From Pelomonas dachongensis (GTDB lineage: Bacteria > Pseudomonadota > Gammaproteobacteria > Burkholderiales > Burkholderiaceae_C), in the NCBI RefSeq assembly GCF_043555865.1, contig NZ_JBIGHY010000012.1, forward strand, positions 27,958 through 91,957: a DNA stretch of 64,000 nt. The letters run 5' to 3'. This document shows, one piece after another, positions 44,995 through 55,879 of this stretch (position 1 is the first letter of the stretch; each line of letters starts with the position of its first letter). Position numbers and translations under genes: made by a program. The notes under the pieces are model-generated. The model saw only the letters and a list, made by a program, of their open reading frames with translations, ran no database searches and was not told the DNA's origin.

Positions 44995-46067
44995 ACGCAT
45001 CGGACAAGAAGATTGCTTTCCTCGTCGACTTCGACAACGTCGCCACCGACGTCATCGAGCAGGCGCTGAACATGGTGTTCAAGGACTACGGCGCGGCCCA
45101 CATCCGCCGCGCCTACTGCAACGCCGAGCAGGCGCACCACCAGCAGGCCTTCATGAAGCGCCTGGGCCTGCGCGCCATCGTCAACCTCGCCATCGGCAAG
45201 AACTCCACCGACATCGCGCTGGCCGTCGATGCGATGGACATCGCCATCACCGAGAAGCCCGACGTCATCGTGCTGGTGTCGTCCGACAGCGACTTCGCGC
45301 CGCTGGTGCTGCGACTGCGCGAGAAGGGCGCCTGGCTGCGCGGCTTCGGCCAGTACGGCAAGACCGGCGACGGCGTCATCCAGATCTACGACCAGTTCAA
45401 TGAGCTGGCCCACGGCACGAGCCGCAGCGCTCGCGACCCCGCACCGGCCAAGGCCAGTGGCCGCGGTCGACGTGGCGGTGCTGCCAGGTCGGGCGGCGGT
45501 CGCGTGCCGGCCGAGACGCCGCGTGGCCAGGCCGTGGCACGGTCGTTGCCGGTCGAGCCTGCGGCACCCGTCGCCGCAGCCCCGGCGCCGGCGATGGAGC
45601 AGACCGGGGTGCCGGCACCCGTTGTCGTCACCGCTGCGCCCGTCGAGGCTTCAGCAGCACCGCGCGCCGAAGCGGCCAAGCCTGCCTCGAAGGGCGCTGC
45701 CAAGCCGGCGCGCAAGGCTGCTGCCAAGGCTGAGGTGAAGGAGGCTGCGGCCAAGCCCGCTACCAAGCCCGTCGCCAAGGCCGCAGCCCCAGTCACAGCG
45801 CCCGTGCAGCCCAAGGGGGCGGCCAAGACGTCGGCCGCGCCCGAGGACAAACAAGTCGCCGCGGCCAAGGAGATCAACGCCGTACTGAAGCTGCTGCCCA
45901 AGCTGGTCGATGGCCAGTGGCACGACCTCGGTGCCGCCGCCAAGGCTTTGAAGGACGCCGGCCTGCTGCCCAAGTCCGCGCCGGCCACCAAGCTGTTCCG
46001 CAAACATCCGCACGCCTTCGAGCTGCAGCCCGAGAAACAGCCCAATCAGGTCCGTTTCGCCACTTGA
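44991..46067 (+). CDS. NYN-domain protein with C-terminal OST-HTH/LOTUS-like segment
   Basis: A 358-residue protein. The N-terminal NYN (PIN-like RNase) domain has its acidic residues in FLVDFDNV, NSTDIALAVDAMD and SSDSDFAPLVLRLRE. A long Ala/Pro/Lys-rich linker (about 150-280) follows, then a helical segment (INAVLKLLPKLVDGQWHDL, KSAPATKLFRKHPHAFEL) like the OST-HTH/LOTUS RNA-binding fold. The family includes LabA-like proteins; an RNA-cleaving role is inferred. Overlaps pyrC by ATGA and the DUF3025 gene by TTGA. Confidence 0.85.
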   Translation: MNASDKKIAFLVDFDNVATDVIEQALNMVFKDYGAAHIRRAYCNAEQAHHQQAFMKRLGLRAIVNLAIGKNSTDIALAVDAMDIAITEKPDVIVLVSSDSDFAPLVLRLREKGAWLRGFGQYGKTGDGVIQIYDQFNELAHGTSRSARDPAPAKASGRGRRGGAARSGGGRVPAETPRGQAVARSLPVEPAAPVAAAPAPAMEQTGVPAPVVVTAAPVEASAAPRAEAAKPASKGAAKPARKAAAKAEVKEAAAKPATKPVAKAAAPVTAPVQPKGAAKTSAAPEDKQVAAAKEINAVLKLLPKLVDGQWHDLGAAAKALKDAGLLPKSAPATKLFRKHPHAFELQPEKQPNQVRFAT

Positions 46068-46771
46068 GGATCGCCGCCGACTGGGCCGCGCCGTGGTTCG
46101 AGCCGTACCGCGACGTGGCTGCGCCGGTCATGGCGCGGCTCGCGGCGGGGGCGCCGGTGCACGAGGCGCTGGGCCACGCGCGTTTTGAGCCGGCCGGGCC
46201 GCTGGCCCAGGGCTATGAACTGCACGTCGCCGCCACCGGCCGCGTGCCCACGCGCGACAACGCGCACGACCTGTTCAACGGCCTGGTGTGGCTGCGCTGC
46301 CCGCGGTTCAAGGCCGCGCTGAACGGCGCCCACCTTGCCGCGCCGCCCGCGCCGCCGGGCCGACGGGGCCCGCTGCGCGACGCGCTGACGCTGCTGGATG
46401 AAAGCGGACTGCTGCTGGTCGCGCCACCGCCGCTGCGTGCGGCGCTGTGTGCGCAGGACTGGATCACGCTGTTTGTCACGCAGCGCGCGTTGTGGCGCGA
46501 GGCCCGCGCGATGGTCGTGGGCCATGCGCTGCTGGAGAAGCTGCTCAGTCCCCGCAAGCCGCTGTGCGCCCGCGTGCTGTTTGTCGACGACCTCGACAGC
46601 GCGGACCTGCCCGACGTGCTGACGCCCGCCTCGTTGCCCCCGCTGCCCGTGCTCGGCATCCCCGGCTGGTGGGCGCCCAATGCGTCACGGGACTTCTACG
46701 CCGACGACCAGGTCTTCCGGCCAAAACGGCTAGCATCGGCGCCCGCCCTGGGAGGTCTTGCTTGCTGCTGA
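46064..46771 (+). CDS. DUF3025 family protein
   Basis: A 235-residue protein matching DUF3025 of betaproteobacteria: PWFEPYRDVAAPVMARLAAG, PTRDNAHDLFNGLVWLRCPRFK, FVTQRALWREARAMVVGHALLEKL, GIPGWWAPN. Function unknown; no signal or TM. TTG 46064 overlaps the TGA of the NYN gene (TTGA), the best start because conserved sequence begins at once (RIAADWAAPWFEPY). The frame is open far upstream to 45917 within the NYN gene. Cytoplasmic. Confidence 0.85.
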   Translation: MRIAADWAAPWFEPYRDVAAPVMARLAAGAPVHEALGHARFEPAGPLAQGYELHVAATGRVPTRDNAHDLFNGLVWLRCPRFKAALNGAHLAAPPAPPGRRGPLRDALTLLDESGLLLVAPPPLRAALCAQDWITLFVTQRALWREARAMVVGHALLEKLLSPRKPLCARVLFVDDLDSADLPDVLTPASLPPLPVLGIPGWWAPNASRDFYADDQVFRPKRLASAPALGGLACC

Positions 46772-48135
46772 TGAAGTCCTGTTTGAAGCCGTTGCTGGGT
46801 CTGGCACTGGCCGGCCTGGCCTGCCTGTCCGGCGCGCAGCCTGCGCCGCCCGCGCCTGCGCCTGCTGCGCTGGCGGCATCGCAGCCGGGCACCGCCCCCG
46901 TCGTGTCGGCCAGTGCGCGCCGGCTGTACGAGCGCAGCAAGGGCCAGTTGCTGCAGGTTCGCACGCTGCTGAAGACGCAGGACAGCCAGGCCTCCGTGGG
47001 CTCGGGCTTCCTGGTCAGCGAAGACGGGCATGTGGTCACCAACTACCACGTCATCAGCCAGTTCGCGCTGGAGCCCGAGAGCTACCGGCTGCGCTACGCG
47101 ACGACCGACGGCCAGGGCGGTGCGCTGGAGTTGCTGGACTTCGACGCGCGCCGCGACCTGGCGCTGCTGCGCGCCGTCGGCGACGGACTGAAGGGCCGCG
47201 GCACGCTGGCATTCCGGCCGCAGAGCCAGCCGCTGGCCAAGGGCGAGCGCATCTACTCGATGGGCAACCCGCACGACGTCGCGTTTGCCGTCGTCGAGGG
47301 CAACTACAACGGTCTGGTGGACCGCAGCTTCGACCCGCTCATTTACTACGCGGGCGGCATCAATCCGGGCATGAGCGGCGGGCCGGTGCTGGACGAGGAC
47401 GGCCTCGTCGTCGGGGTCAATGTGTCGACGATGCTGTTCTCGCAGCAGGTCAGCTTCCTGGTGCCGGGCGAGTTCGCGGCGGGACTGGTCCAGCGCAGCC
47501 TGGGCGCCAAACCCATCCGCACGGCGTCCTGGCCGCGGCTGCGCGAGCAGCTCACCAAGTACCAGGACGAACTGGTCACGCGCTTCCTGTCACTGCCCTG
47601 GGAGAGCGCCAACCACGCGCGCTACCGGTTGCCGGTGCCGAGGCAGGACTTCATGCGCTGCTGGGGCCGCGGCACGCCGGCCGACAACAAGGGCCTGGAC
47701 TTCGAGCGCTCGCAGTGCCGCATGGATCACGCCGTCTTCGTCGGCGGCAACCTGCAGACCGGCTGGCTGGACATGTCGCACGAGGCCTACGACGGCGACA
47801 AGCTCGGCGCGCTGCGTTTCGCGCGACAGTACTCGGGCAGCTTCCGCAACGAACGCCTGGGCGGCAACGACAAGACCCGCACCGCGCCCTACTGCAAGGA
47901 GCAGTTCGTCGACCGCGACGGCTTGCCGCTGCGTGCCGTCGTGTGCCTGCGTGCCTACCGCAAGCTGGAAGGCCTGCACGACCTCAGCATCCTCGTGACG
48001 ACGGTGGACGCCGCCACACAGGGCGCTCTGGGCCGCTTCGACGCCCGTGGCGTCAGCTTCGACAACGCGCTCAAGCTCGCGGCGCACTACCTGGAGGGCT
48101 TCGCGTGGACGAACAGCAGCAAGGCCGCGAAATGA
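46771..48135 (+). CDS. Secreted trypsin-like (S1/HtrA-type) serine protease without PDZ domain
   Basis: A 454-residue exported protein: signal peptide KSCLKPLLGLALAGLACLSG, a Pro/Ala-rich linker, then a chymotrypsin-fold domain with catalytic His in VVTNYHVIS, Asp in FDARRDLALLR and Ser in NPGMSGGPVLDEDG. A C-terminal part of about 200 residues with six or so cysteines (MRCWGRG, SQCRMDH, APYCKEQF) is not PDZ. ATG 46771 makes a TGATG overlap with the preceding stop; TTG 46762 is in frame and has GGAGG at ideal spacing, so the true start may be nine bases earlier. Overlaps the FHA gene (ATGA). Confidence 0.85.
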   Translation: MKSCLKPLLGLALAGLACLSGAQPAPPAPAPAALAASQPGTAPVVSASARRLYERSKGQLLQVRTLLKTQDSQASVGSGFLVSEDGHVVTNYHVISQFALEPESYRLRYATTDGQGGALELLDFDARRDLALLRAVGDGLKGRGTLAFRPQSQPLAKGERIYSMGNPHDVAFAVVEGNYNGLVDRSFDPLIYYAGGINPGMSGGPVLDEDGLVVGVNVSTMLFSQQVSFLVPGEFAAGLVQRSLGAKPIRTASWPRLREQLTKYQDELVTRFLSLPWESANHARYRLPVPRQDFMRCWGRGTPADNKGLDFERSQCRMDHAVFVGGNLQTGWLDMSHEAYDGDKLGALRFARQYSGSFRNERLGGNDKTRTAPYCKEQFVDRDGLPLRAVVCLRAYRKLEGLHDLSILVTTVDAATQGALGRFDARGVSFDNALKLAAHYLEGFAWTNSSKAAK

Positions 48136-49139
48136 CGGCCCCCGCTTCCACCACGCCCGCCGTTCCCGCAGCCGCCGTCGTCGAACTGCTGGGCCGTGAC
48201 GGCCGCGCCGTCCAGGTGCAGCGCGTGACCGGCTGGCCGGTGCGCATTGGCCGCTCGCCGGCCTGCGACATCGTGCTGGACGACGCCCACCTGGCCGCCG
48301 AACACGCCGAGCTGCAACCGGGCGAGGACGGGCGTGTGCGCCTGCGTCTGCTGGACAGCCGCAACGGCGGCAGCGTCGCCGGCAAGCGCCTGGCGACCGG
48401 CGACAGCGCCGACCTGCCGCGCAGCGGAGGCTTTCAGCTCGCCGGCGTGTCGCTGCGGCTGCGCACCAGCGCTGATGCGCTGGCGCCGGAGCAGCCGCTC
48501 ATCGTGCAGCCGTCGCGCCACTGGGCGCTGGCGCCGGGGCTGATGCTGGCGCTGCTGTTCTTCCAGTGGGTCGACCGCTGGAGCGCCGTGGACCCTGACG
48601 CGCGCTGGATCGACTACGCCGCGCCGCTGCTGGGCCCGCTGGCTTTCGTGTTGGCGTGGGCGGGGCTGTGGTCGCTGGCCAGCCAGATCTTCCAGCACCG
48701 CTTCCCGTTCACGGCGCATCTGCGTCGGGCGCTCATCGTCATGGTCGCGCTGCAGGCGCTGGAGTGGCTGCTGCCGGCCGTCGCCTACGCCTTCTCGTGG
48801 CCGCGCTTGATGATGTTGGAAGCGCTGGCCGGCCCGGTGGCCGGCGCGGGGCTGGTGGCCTGGCATGCACGCCTGGTGTGGCCCGGCGCGCGGCGCACGC
48901 TGAACGTCGGCATCGCCGCGTTGCTGCTGCTGGGCCTGGGCTTGCAGGTCGGCAACCGCCAGGAGCAGCAGTACGTGTTCGGCCCGCCCTACCTGGCCAG
49001 CTTGCCGCCGCCGGCGCTGCGCGTCGTGTCGCCCAAGCCGCCCGAGGCGCTGATCGAGTCGTTGAAGCCGCTGAAGGACGATCTGGCGCGCCAGGCGCGC
49101 AAGGACAACGAGGGTGGCGAAGGCGACGCGGACGAGTGA
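48132..49139 (+). CDS. FHA-domain membrane protein
   Basis: A 335-residue protein with an N-terminal FHA domain (VRIGRSPACDIVLDDAHLAAEHAEL ... DSRNGGSVAGKRL) and about five TM segments after residue 130 (ALAPGLMLALLFFQWV, LLGPLAFVLAWAGLW, ALIVMVALQALEWLLPAVAYAF, LNVGIAALLLLGLGL). The usual Ser before the FHA His is Ala (AAEH), which may weaken phosphothreonine binding. Starts inside the protease gene's stop, so the protease and this protein are coupled. Converges with cysK, the two stop codons touching. Confidence 0.87.
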   Translation: MTAPASTTPAVPAAAVVELLGRDGRAVQVQRVTGWPVRIGRSPACDIVLDDAHLAAEHAELQPGEDGRVRLRLLDSRNGGSVAGKRLATGDSADLPRSGGFQLAGVSLRLRTSADALAPEQPLIVQPSRHWALAPGLMLALLFFQWVDRWSAVDPDARWIDYAAPLLGPLAFVLAWAGLWSLASQIFQHRFPFTAHLRRALIVMVALQALEWLLPAVAYAFSWPRLMMLEALAGPVAGAGLVAWHARLVWPGARRTLNVGIAALLLLGLGLQVGNRQEQQYVFGPPYLASLPPPALRVVSPKPPEALIESLKPLKDDLARQARKDNEGGEGDADE

Positions 49140-50057
49140 TCAGCCCGCCGGCAGGAAACCTTCCACCGACAGGTAGCGCTCGCCAGTGTCGTAGTTGAAG
49201 CCCAGCACACGGGCGCCTGCCGGCAGCTCAGGCAGTTTCTGCGCGATGGCGGCCAGCGTGGCGCCGCTGGAAATGCCCACAAGCAGGCCTTCCTCACGGG
49301 CGCAGCGGCGGGCATACTCGCGCGCGGCCTCGGCCTCCACCTGGATGACGCCGTCCAGCAGCGCCGTGTCCAGCACGGCCGGAATGAAGCCGGCGCCGAT
49401 GCCCTGGATGGGGTGGGGGCTGGGCTGGCCACCGCTGATGACTGGCGACGCGGTCGGCTCCACGGCGTAGACCTTCAGCTGCGGCCAGGCGCGCTTGAGC
49501 ACCTGCGCGCAGCCGGTGATGTGGCCGCCGGTGCCGACACCGGTGATCAGCGCGTCCAGCCCGTCTGGAAAGTCGGCCAGGATCTCCTGCGCCGTGGTCT
49601 GTACGTGCACGGCGGGGTTCGCAGCGTTCTCGAACTGCTGCGGCATCCACGAGCCCGGGTGTTGCTCCAGCAGTTCCTTGGCGCGGGCAATGGCGCCCTT
49701 CATGCCCTTCTCGCGCGGCGTCAGATCGAATGACGCCCCGTAGGCCAGCATCAGGCGGCGGCGCTCGATGCTCATGCTGTCGGGCATGACGAGGATGAGC
49801 TTGTAGCCCTTGACGGCTGCCACCATGGCCAGGCCCACGCCGGTGTTGCCGGAGGTTGGCTCGACGATGGTGCCGCCGGGCTGTAGCAGCCCGCGCGCTT
49901 CGGCGTCCTCGACCATCGCCAGCGCGATGCGGTCCTTGATGGAGCCGCCCGGGTTGCTGCGTTCCGACTTGACCCACACCTCGGCCGCGCCGAACAGGCG
50001 TTGCAGGCGGATGTGCGGCGTATTGCCGATGGTGTCGAGAATGCTGCTTGCTTTCAT
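49140..50057 (-). CDS. cysK: Cysteine synthase (O-acetylserine sulfhydrylase)
   Basis: A 305-residue PLP enzyme: PLP lysine Lys41 in NPGGSIKDRIA, substrate loop EPTSGNTGVGLAMVAA, phosphate loop GVGTGGHITG, and QGIGAGFIP with EEGLLVGISSGA. It makes cysteine from O-acetylserine and sulfide. The MSIERRRL segment fits CysK-type better than CysM. ATG 50057 lies 35 bases from the divergent RNase P RNA gene. Confidence 0.95.
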   Translation of the reverse strand: MKASSILDTIGNTPHIRLQRLFGAAEVWVKSERSNPGGSIKDRIALAMVEDAEARGLLQPGGTIVEPTSGNTGVGLAMVAAVKGYKLILVMPDSMSIERRRLMLAYGASFDLTPREKGMKGAIARAKELLEQHPGSWMPQQFENAANPAVHVQTTAQEILADFPDGLDALITGVGTGGHITGCAQVLKRAWPQLKVYAVEPTASPVISGGQPSPHPIQGIGAGFIPAVLDTALLDGVIQVEAEAAREYARRCAREEGLLVGISSGATLAAIAQKLPELPAGARVLGFNYDTGERYLSVEGFLPAG

Positions 50058-50091
50058 GAGGTGCTCCTGTGATGCGGGGATAATCGCACGG

Positions 50092-50429
50092 GTGAAGCAA
50101 GCCAGACCGCCGCTGGGGCAATCTCGGAAACGAGGCCCTGGAGGAAGGTCCGGACTGCACAGAGCGGCGTAGCAGCTAACGGCTGCCCGGCGAAAGCCGA
50201 GGATCAGAGCAACAGAGACGAGTTCAGGTGGGTTCGCCCAACTGAGGTGAAACGGGCAATCTCTACGCGCAGCAACACCAAGTAGGCCAGCGTTGATGCG
50301 GCTCGCAGAGCTGGCGGGTAGGTGGCACCGAGCCGGGCAGTGATGTCCGGCCCAGAGGAATGGCGGTCACGCCGTCCGGCCCGCAAGGGCAGGGCGGTGC
50401 ACAGAATCCGGCCTATCGGCTTGCTTCAC
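50092..50429 (+). ncRNA. rnpB: RNase P RNA (class A)
   Basis: The 5' end GTGAAGCAAGCC pairs with 3' GGCTTGCTTCAC. Conserved blocks are present: GAGGAAGGTCCGGACTGCAC near 50141-50160, the ACAGAG following it, AACGGCTGCCCGGCGAAAG, and ACAGAATCCGGCCTATCGGC at 50401-50420. About 340 nt, the normal length for betaproteobacteria. It is the catalytic RNA of RNase P that trims tRNA 5' ends. A GATAAT box at 50079-50084 is a candidate -10 element. Ends are set by helix P1 and may be off by a few bases. Confidence 0.95.
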
Positions 50430-50544
50430 ACTTTTACCTGCCGTGCGCGTCAACCCCGTGACGCGTGCTGCGAAGGCAGGTCGATACACTGGCCGCCGGC
50501 CGCAACCCGTGGCCGCTGCGCACGTCCCACCCGACCGCTCCCCG

Positions 50545-51753
50545 ATGAATCCTGAAGCCAGCCGCCTTTGGCGCGCGCCCCGCTGGGCCCTGTCCGTGAT
50601 GCTGGCCTGCCTGGGCATGCTCGGGCCGTTCTCCATCGATACCTACCTGCCCGCCTTTTCCGGCATCGCCGCGGCGCTGCAGGCGACGCCGGTGCAGATG
50701 CAGCAGACGCTGTCGGCCTACCTGCTCGGGTTCGCGGTGATGAACCTGTTCCACGGCGCGCTGTCGGACTGCTTCGGCCGGCGCCCCGTCGTGCTGATTG
50801 GCCTTGCGGTGTTCACCGGCGCGAGCCTGGGCTGCGCGCTGGCCAGCTCCATTGGCGAGCTGGTGTTCTGGCGCACGGTGCAGGGCATGTCGGCCGGGGC
50901 CGGCATCGTCGTGTCGCGCGCCATCATCCGCGACATGTTCCCGCCGTCCGAGGCGCAGCGCGTGATGTCGCAGGTGACGCTGTTCTTCGGCGTCGCGCCG
51001 GCCATCGCACCCATCGTCGGCGGCTTCCTGTTCGTGCACGCCGACTGGCACTCCATCTTCTGGTTCCTGACCGCCGTCGGCGGCGCGCTGTTCGTGTCCA
51101 ACTGGCGGTTGCTGCCGGAAACGCTGCACAAGGACCTCGTGCAGCCGTTTCACGTGGGCACGCTGATGCGCGGCTACTGGCGGCTGTGCAGCAGCCCCAA
51201 GTTCATGATGCTGGTGCTGGCCAGCGGCATCCCCTTCAACGGCATGTTCCTGTATGTGCTGGCCACGCCGGTGTTCCTGGGTGAGCACCTGCAGTTTGCG
51301 CCCACGGAGTTCTTCTGGTTCTTCCTGTGCACCATCGGCGGCATCATGGCCGGCGCCTGGGTCAGCGGTCGGCTGGCGGGCAAGATGTCGGCCAAGCGCC
51401 AGATCATGCGGGGCTTTCGCATCATGGTGGCGGTGTCGCTGCTCAACGTCGCACTGAACCTGTTCGTGCCGCTGAGCGCCTGGTGGGCGCTGCCGCTGAT
51501 CGGCCTGTTCTCGTTCGGCTGGGCGCTGATGGTGCCGGTGGTCACGCTGCTGGTGCTGGACCAGGTGCCCGAGCGGCGCGGCATGGCGTCGTCGCTGCAG
51601 GCCTGCATCGGCTCGGCGGCCAACGGTCTGGTGGCCGGCGTGCTGGTGCCGCTGGTCATGCATTCCACCGTCGCGCTGGCGGTCGCGTCGGCCGTGCTGA
51701 TGGCGGTGGGGCTGGTGGCCTGGTACGGCGTGCGTCGCACCATCCCAGCCTGA
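50545..51753 (+). CDS. Bcr/CflA-family MFS drug exporter
   Basis: A 402-residue, 12-TM transporter: GPFSIDTYLPAFSGIAAAL, motif A FHGALSDCFGRRPVVLIG, then GMSAGAGIVVSRAIIRDMF and GVAPAIAPIVGGFL, typical of Bcr/CflA drug:H+ antiporters. Substrate range cannot be read from sequence. ATG 50545 is used; the frame opens upstream at 50443. It follows rnpB by about 115 bases. Confidence 0.92.
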   Translation: MNPEASRLWRAPRWALSVMLACLGMLGPFSIDTYLPAFSGIAAALQATPVQMQQTLSAYLLGFAVMNLFHGALSDCFGRRPVVLIGLAVFTGASLGCALASSIGELVFWRTVQGMSAGAGIVVSRAIIRDMFPPSEAQRVMSQVTLFFGVAPAIAPIVGGFLFVHADWHSIFWFLTAVGGALFVSNWRLLPETLHKDLVQPFHVGTLMRGYWRLCSSPKFMMLVLASGIPFNGMFLYVLATPVFLGEHLQFAPTEFFWFFLCTIGGIMAGAWVSGRLAGKMSAKRQIMRGFRIMVAVSLLNVALNLFVPLSAWWALPLIGLFSFGWALMVPVVTLLVLDQVPERRGMASSLQACIGSAANGLVAGVLVPLVMHSTVALAVASAVLMAVGLVAWYGVRRTIPA

Positions 51754-51793
51754 TCGGACTCAAGCGCCCCGCCGTGCTGCCGAAATCTCCGGG

Positions 51794-52676
51794 ATGAGGA
51801 TCAGAACCCCCCGGCTCGTCGCTGCGCTGCTGACCGCCGCCAGCATGGCCGCTTTGGCCCAGGAACAGCAACCCGTCGAGGTGTTGCGCCAGCGGCTGGC
51901 GGATCGGCTGGTCACGCAGGGTGCCGAAGTCACCGCCAAGCCCGCCGCCAAGCCGTCGGCCGGAAAGGGCCGTGCCGAGGCTGCCAAGCCGCCGGCCCGA
52001 TCCTCCTCCCGCTGGAGCTACGTGGGCGACACAGGCCCGGAGCACTGGGCCGAACTCGCGCCCGAGAACAAGCTCTGCAAGACCGGCACGCGCCAGAGCC
52101 CCATCGACATTCGCGACGGCATGGGGGTCGACCTGGAGCCCATCGCTTTCGACTACAAGCCCGGCGCCTTTTCGGTGCTGGACAACGGCCACACCATCGA
52201 CGTGCAGATGGCGGCGGGCACGGGCAACGGCCTGACCGTCATGGGCCGGCGCTATGAGCTGACCGGCCTGCATTTCCACCGCCCCGGCGAGGACCGCGTG
52301 GCGGGGCGGCAGTTCGACATGGTGGCGCACCTGATGCACCGCGACGCGCAGGGGCGCCAGGCCATCGTGGCGGTGCAGCTGGAGCGCGGCACCGACGATG
52401 CGCCGCAACTGGTGCTGCAGCGCATCTGGGCCAACCTGCCGCTGGAGCGCGGCGAGAGCCTACCCGCCCAGGGCCAGATCGACCTGACACAGCTGCTACC
52501 GGTCGAGCGCGGCTACTACACCTACATGGGCTCGCTGACGACCCCGCCCTGCACCGAGGGCGTGCTGTGGATGGTGATGCAGCGCCCGGTGCAGCTGACG
52601 GCGCAGCAGATCGAGGTCTTCGCGCGGCTGTACCCGATGAATGCCCGGCCGTTGCAGGCCGTCTCCGGCCGGCTTA

Positions 52677-52693
<17 letters not shown>
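51794..52693 (+). CDS. Periplasmic alpha-type carbonic anhydrase
   Basis: A 299-residue alpha-carbonic anhydrase. After a signal peptide (LVAALLTAASMAALA) and a Lys/Ala-rich linker, the catalytic domain has QSPIDIRD, zinc ligands His160 and His162 (LHFHRPGED) and His179 (MVAHLMHRD), and the active-site segment GSLTTPPCTEGVLW. It interconverts CO2 and bicarbonate in the periplasm. The stop overlaps the convergent sensor kinase gene by 17 bases. Confidence 0.95.
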
Positions 52694-55007
<2,314 letters not shown>

Positions 55008-55184
55008 GATGTAGGCGGACGGGTTCGGGACTTGCCCCGCGGCGGTGCAGGGACGACCACCAGCGTCGCGCCGCGGATGGTATGCGGGGCCTGGGTGCTG
55101 CCAGCCGTTCGCGCAGGCCCGTTGTGCGTGATCTTGCCCACGATGCCCGCTTTCGTTGCTCGGCCGCCACCACCGCCGGGTCAT

Positions 55185-55607
55185 GGGCTGCCGCGCATGG
55201 CTGCGGGTTGGCTGGGCGAGATGCGCCGTTCACGCGCTGTGCGGCGCTGTCACGGCAGCTGACTTTCCGATTGGATAGGGGAACAGGATGGATTCGTAAG
55301 TGTTTGAGTTTTAAGGATTCTTTTCGGCGCGGGATCGATTTGGATGGCGGCGGCGAAACCAAGTCTTCACATCGTGAAATCAGCGTTGGCCCGGCTGATG
55401 ACGGCGGGCGAGGCATCCACCGCATGCATCTCAGCCGGCAGTCTTAGATCTCGCGCACCTAAAGCGATGGAGGGAACTCCGTAGTGGATGTGTCGGCAAG
55501 CACTCGATCGGAAGGATCGTCCACGGCGATCGGCCTCGAGTGAACAAGAACGCTTCAGGTTCACGGCGTCAACGAGCGCCGCCTGGATGCGGTAACTGCT
55601 GCTGTGA
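55185..55607. other. Gene-poor stretch at left edge of accessory island
   Basis: No supported gene. Base composition becomes less GC-rich around 55260-55340 than in the neighbouring genes. Short open frames on both strands show no recognisable motif. It must contain the promoter of the sensor kinase and the junction into the IS-rich island. Confidence 0.4.
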
Positions 55608-55746
55608 GTCGGATCGTTGTGGCTGGCTGGCCGTGCAGCCCATTGACATGCGCGCCAGCGTTGACCGATTGCTGGTCCAGCGTCGTGCAGGTGTTTTCCA
55701 CTGCACCGCGTCACGGCTACCTGTCCCAAGTTGCGGAAGCGCGTGA
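55608..55746 (+). pseudogene. Relic of IS66 tnpB (Orf2)
   Basis: The frame here reads CGWLAVQPIDMRASVDRLLV, the IS66 Orf2 signature (compare SAEPVDMRAGTERLLA in the intact copy at 62353). After DRLL the similarity breaks up, with remains of the HHGYL segment in another frame around 55716. The rest of the element is missing, so this is a decayed fragment. It lies just downstream of fecR on the opposite strand, where a receptor gene would normally sit. Confidence 0.6.
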
Positions 55747-55879
55747 ACAAGTCGCGCCGAACCGGTTGCTCAACAGTGCGTGAAACGTGCAGTCACTTGG
55801 CATCCAAACCGCGGCCCGGCGCGACCACGTGGTCGGCGTTGAACCTATAGAGACAGGCTGAGCGACAGCACGCCAGCGG
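55747..55879. other. Gap between IS66 relic and fecR stop
   Basis: No gene. On the minus strand a short frame reads YRFNADHVVAPGRG, which faintly recalls the YRLNANHV of the IS66 Orf1 relic near 59800; this could be another IS66 scrap. No TonB-dependent receptor start is visible downstream of fecR. Confidence 0.3.
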
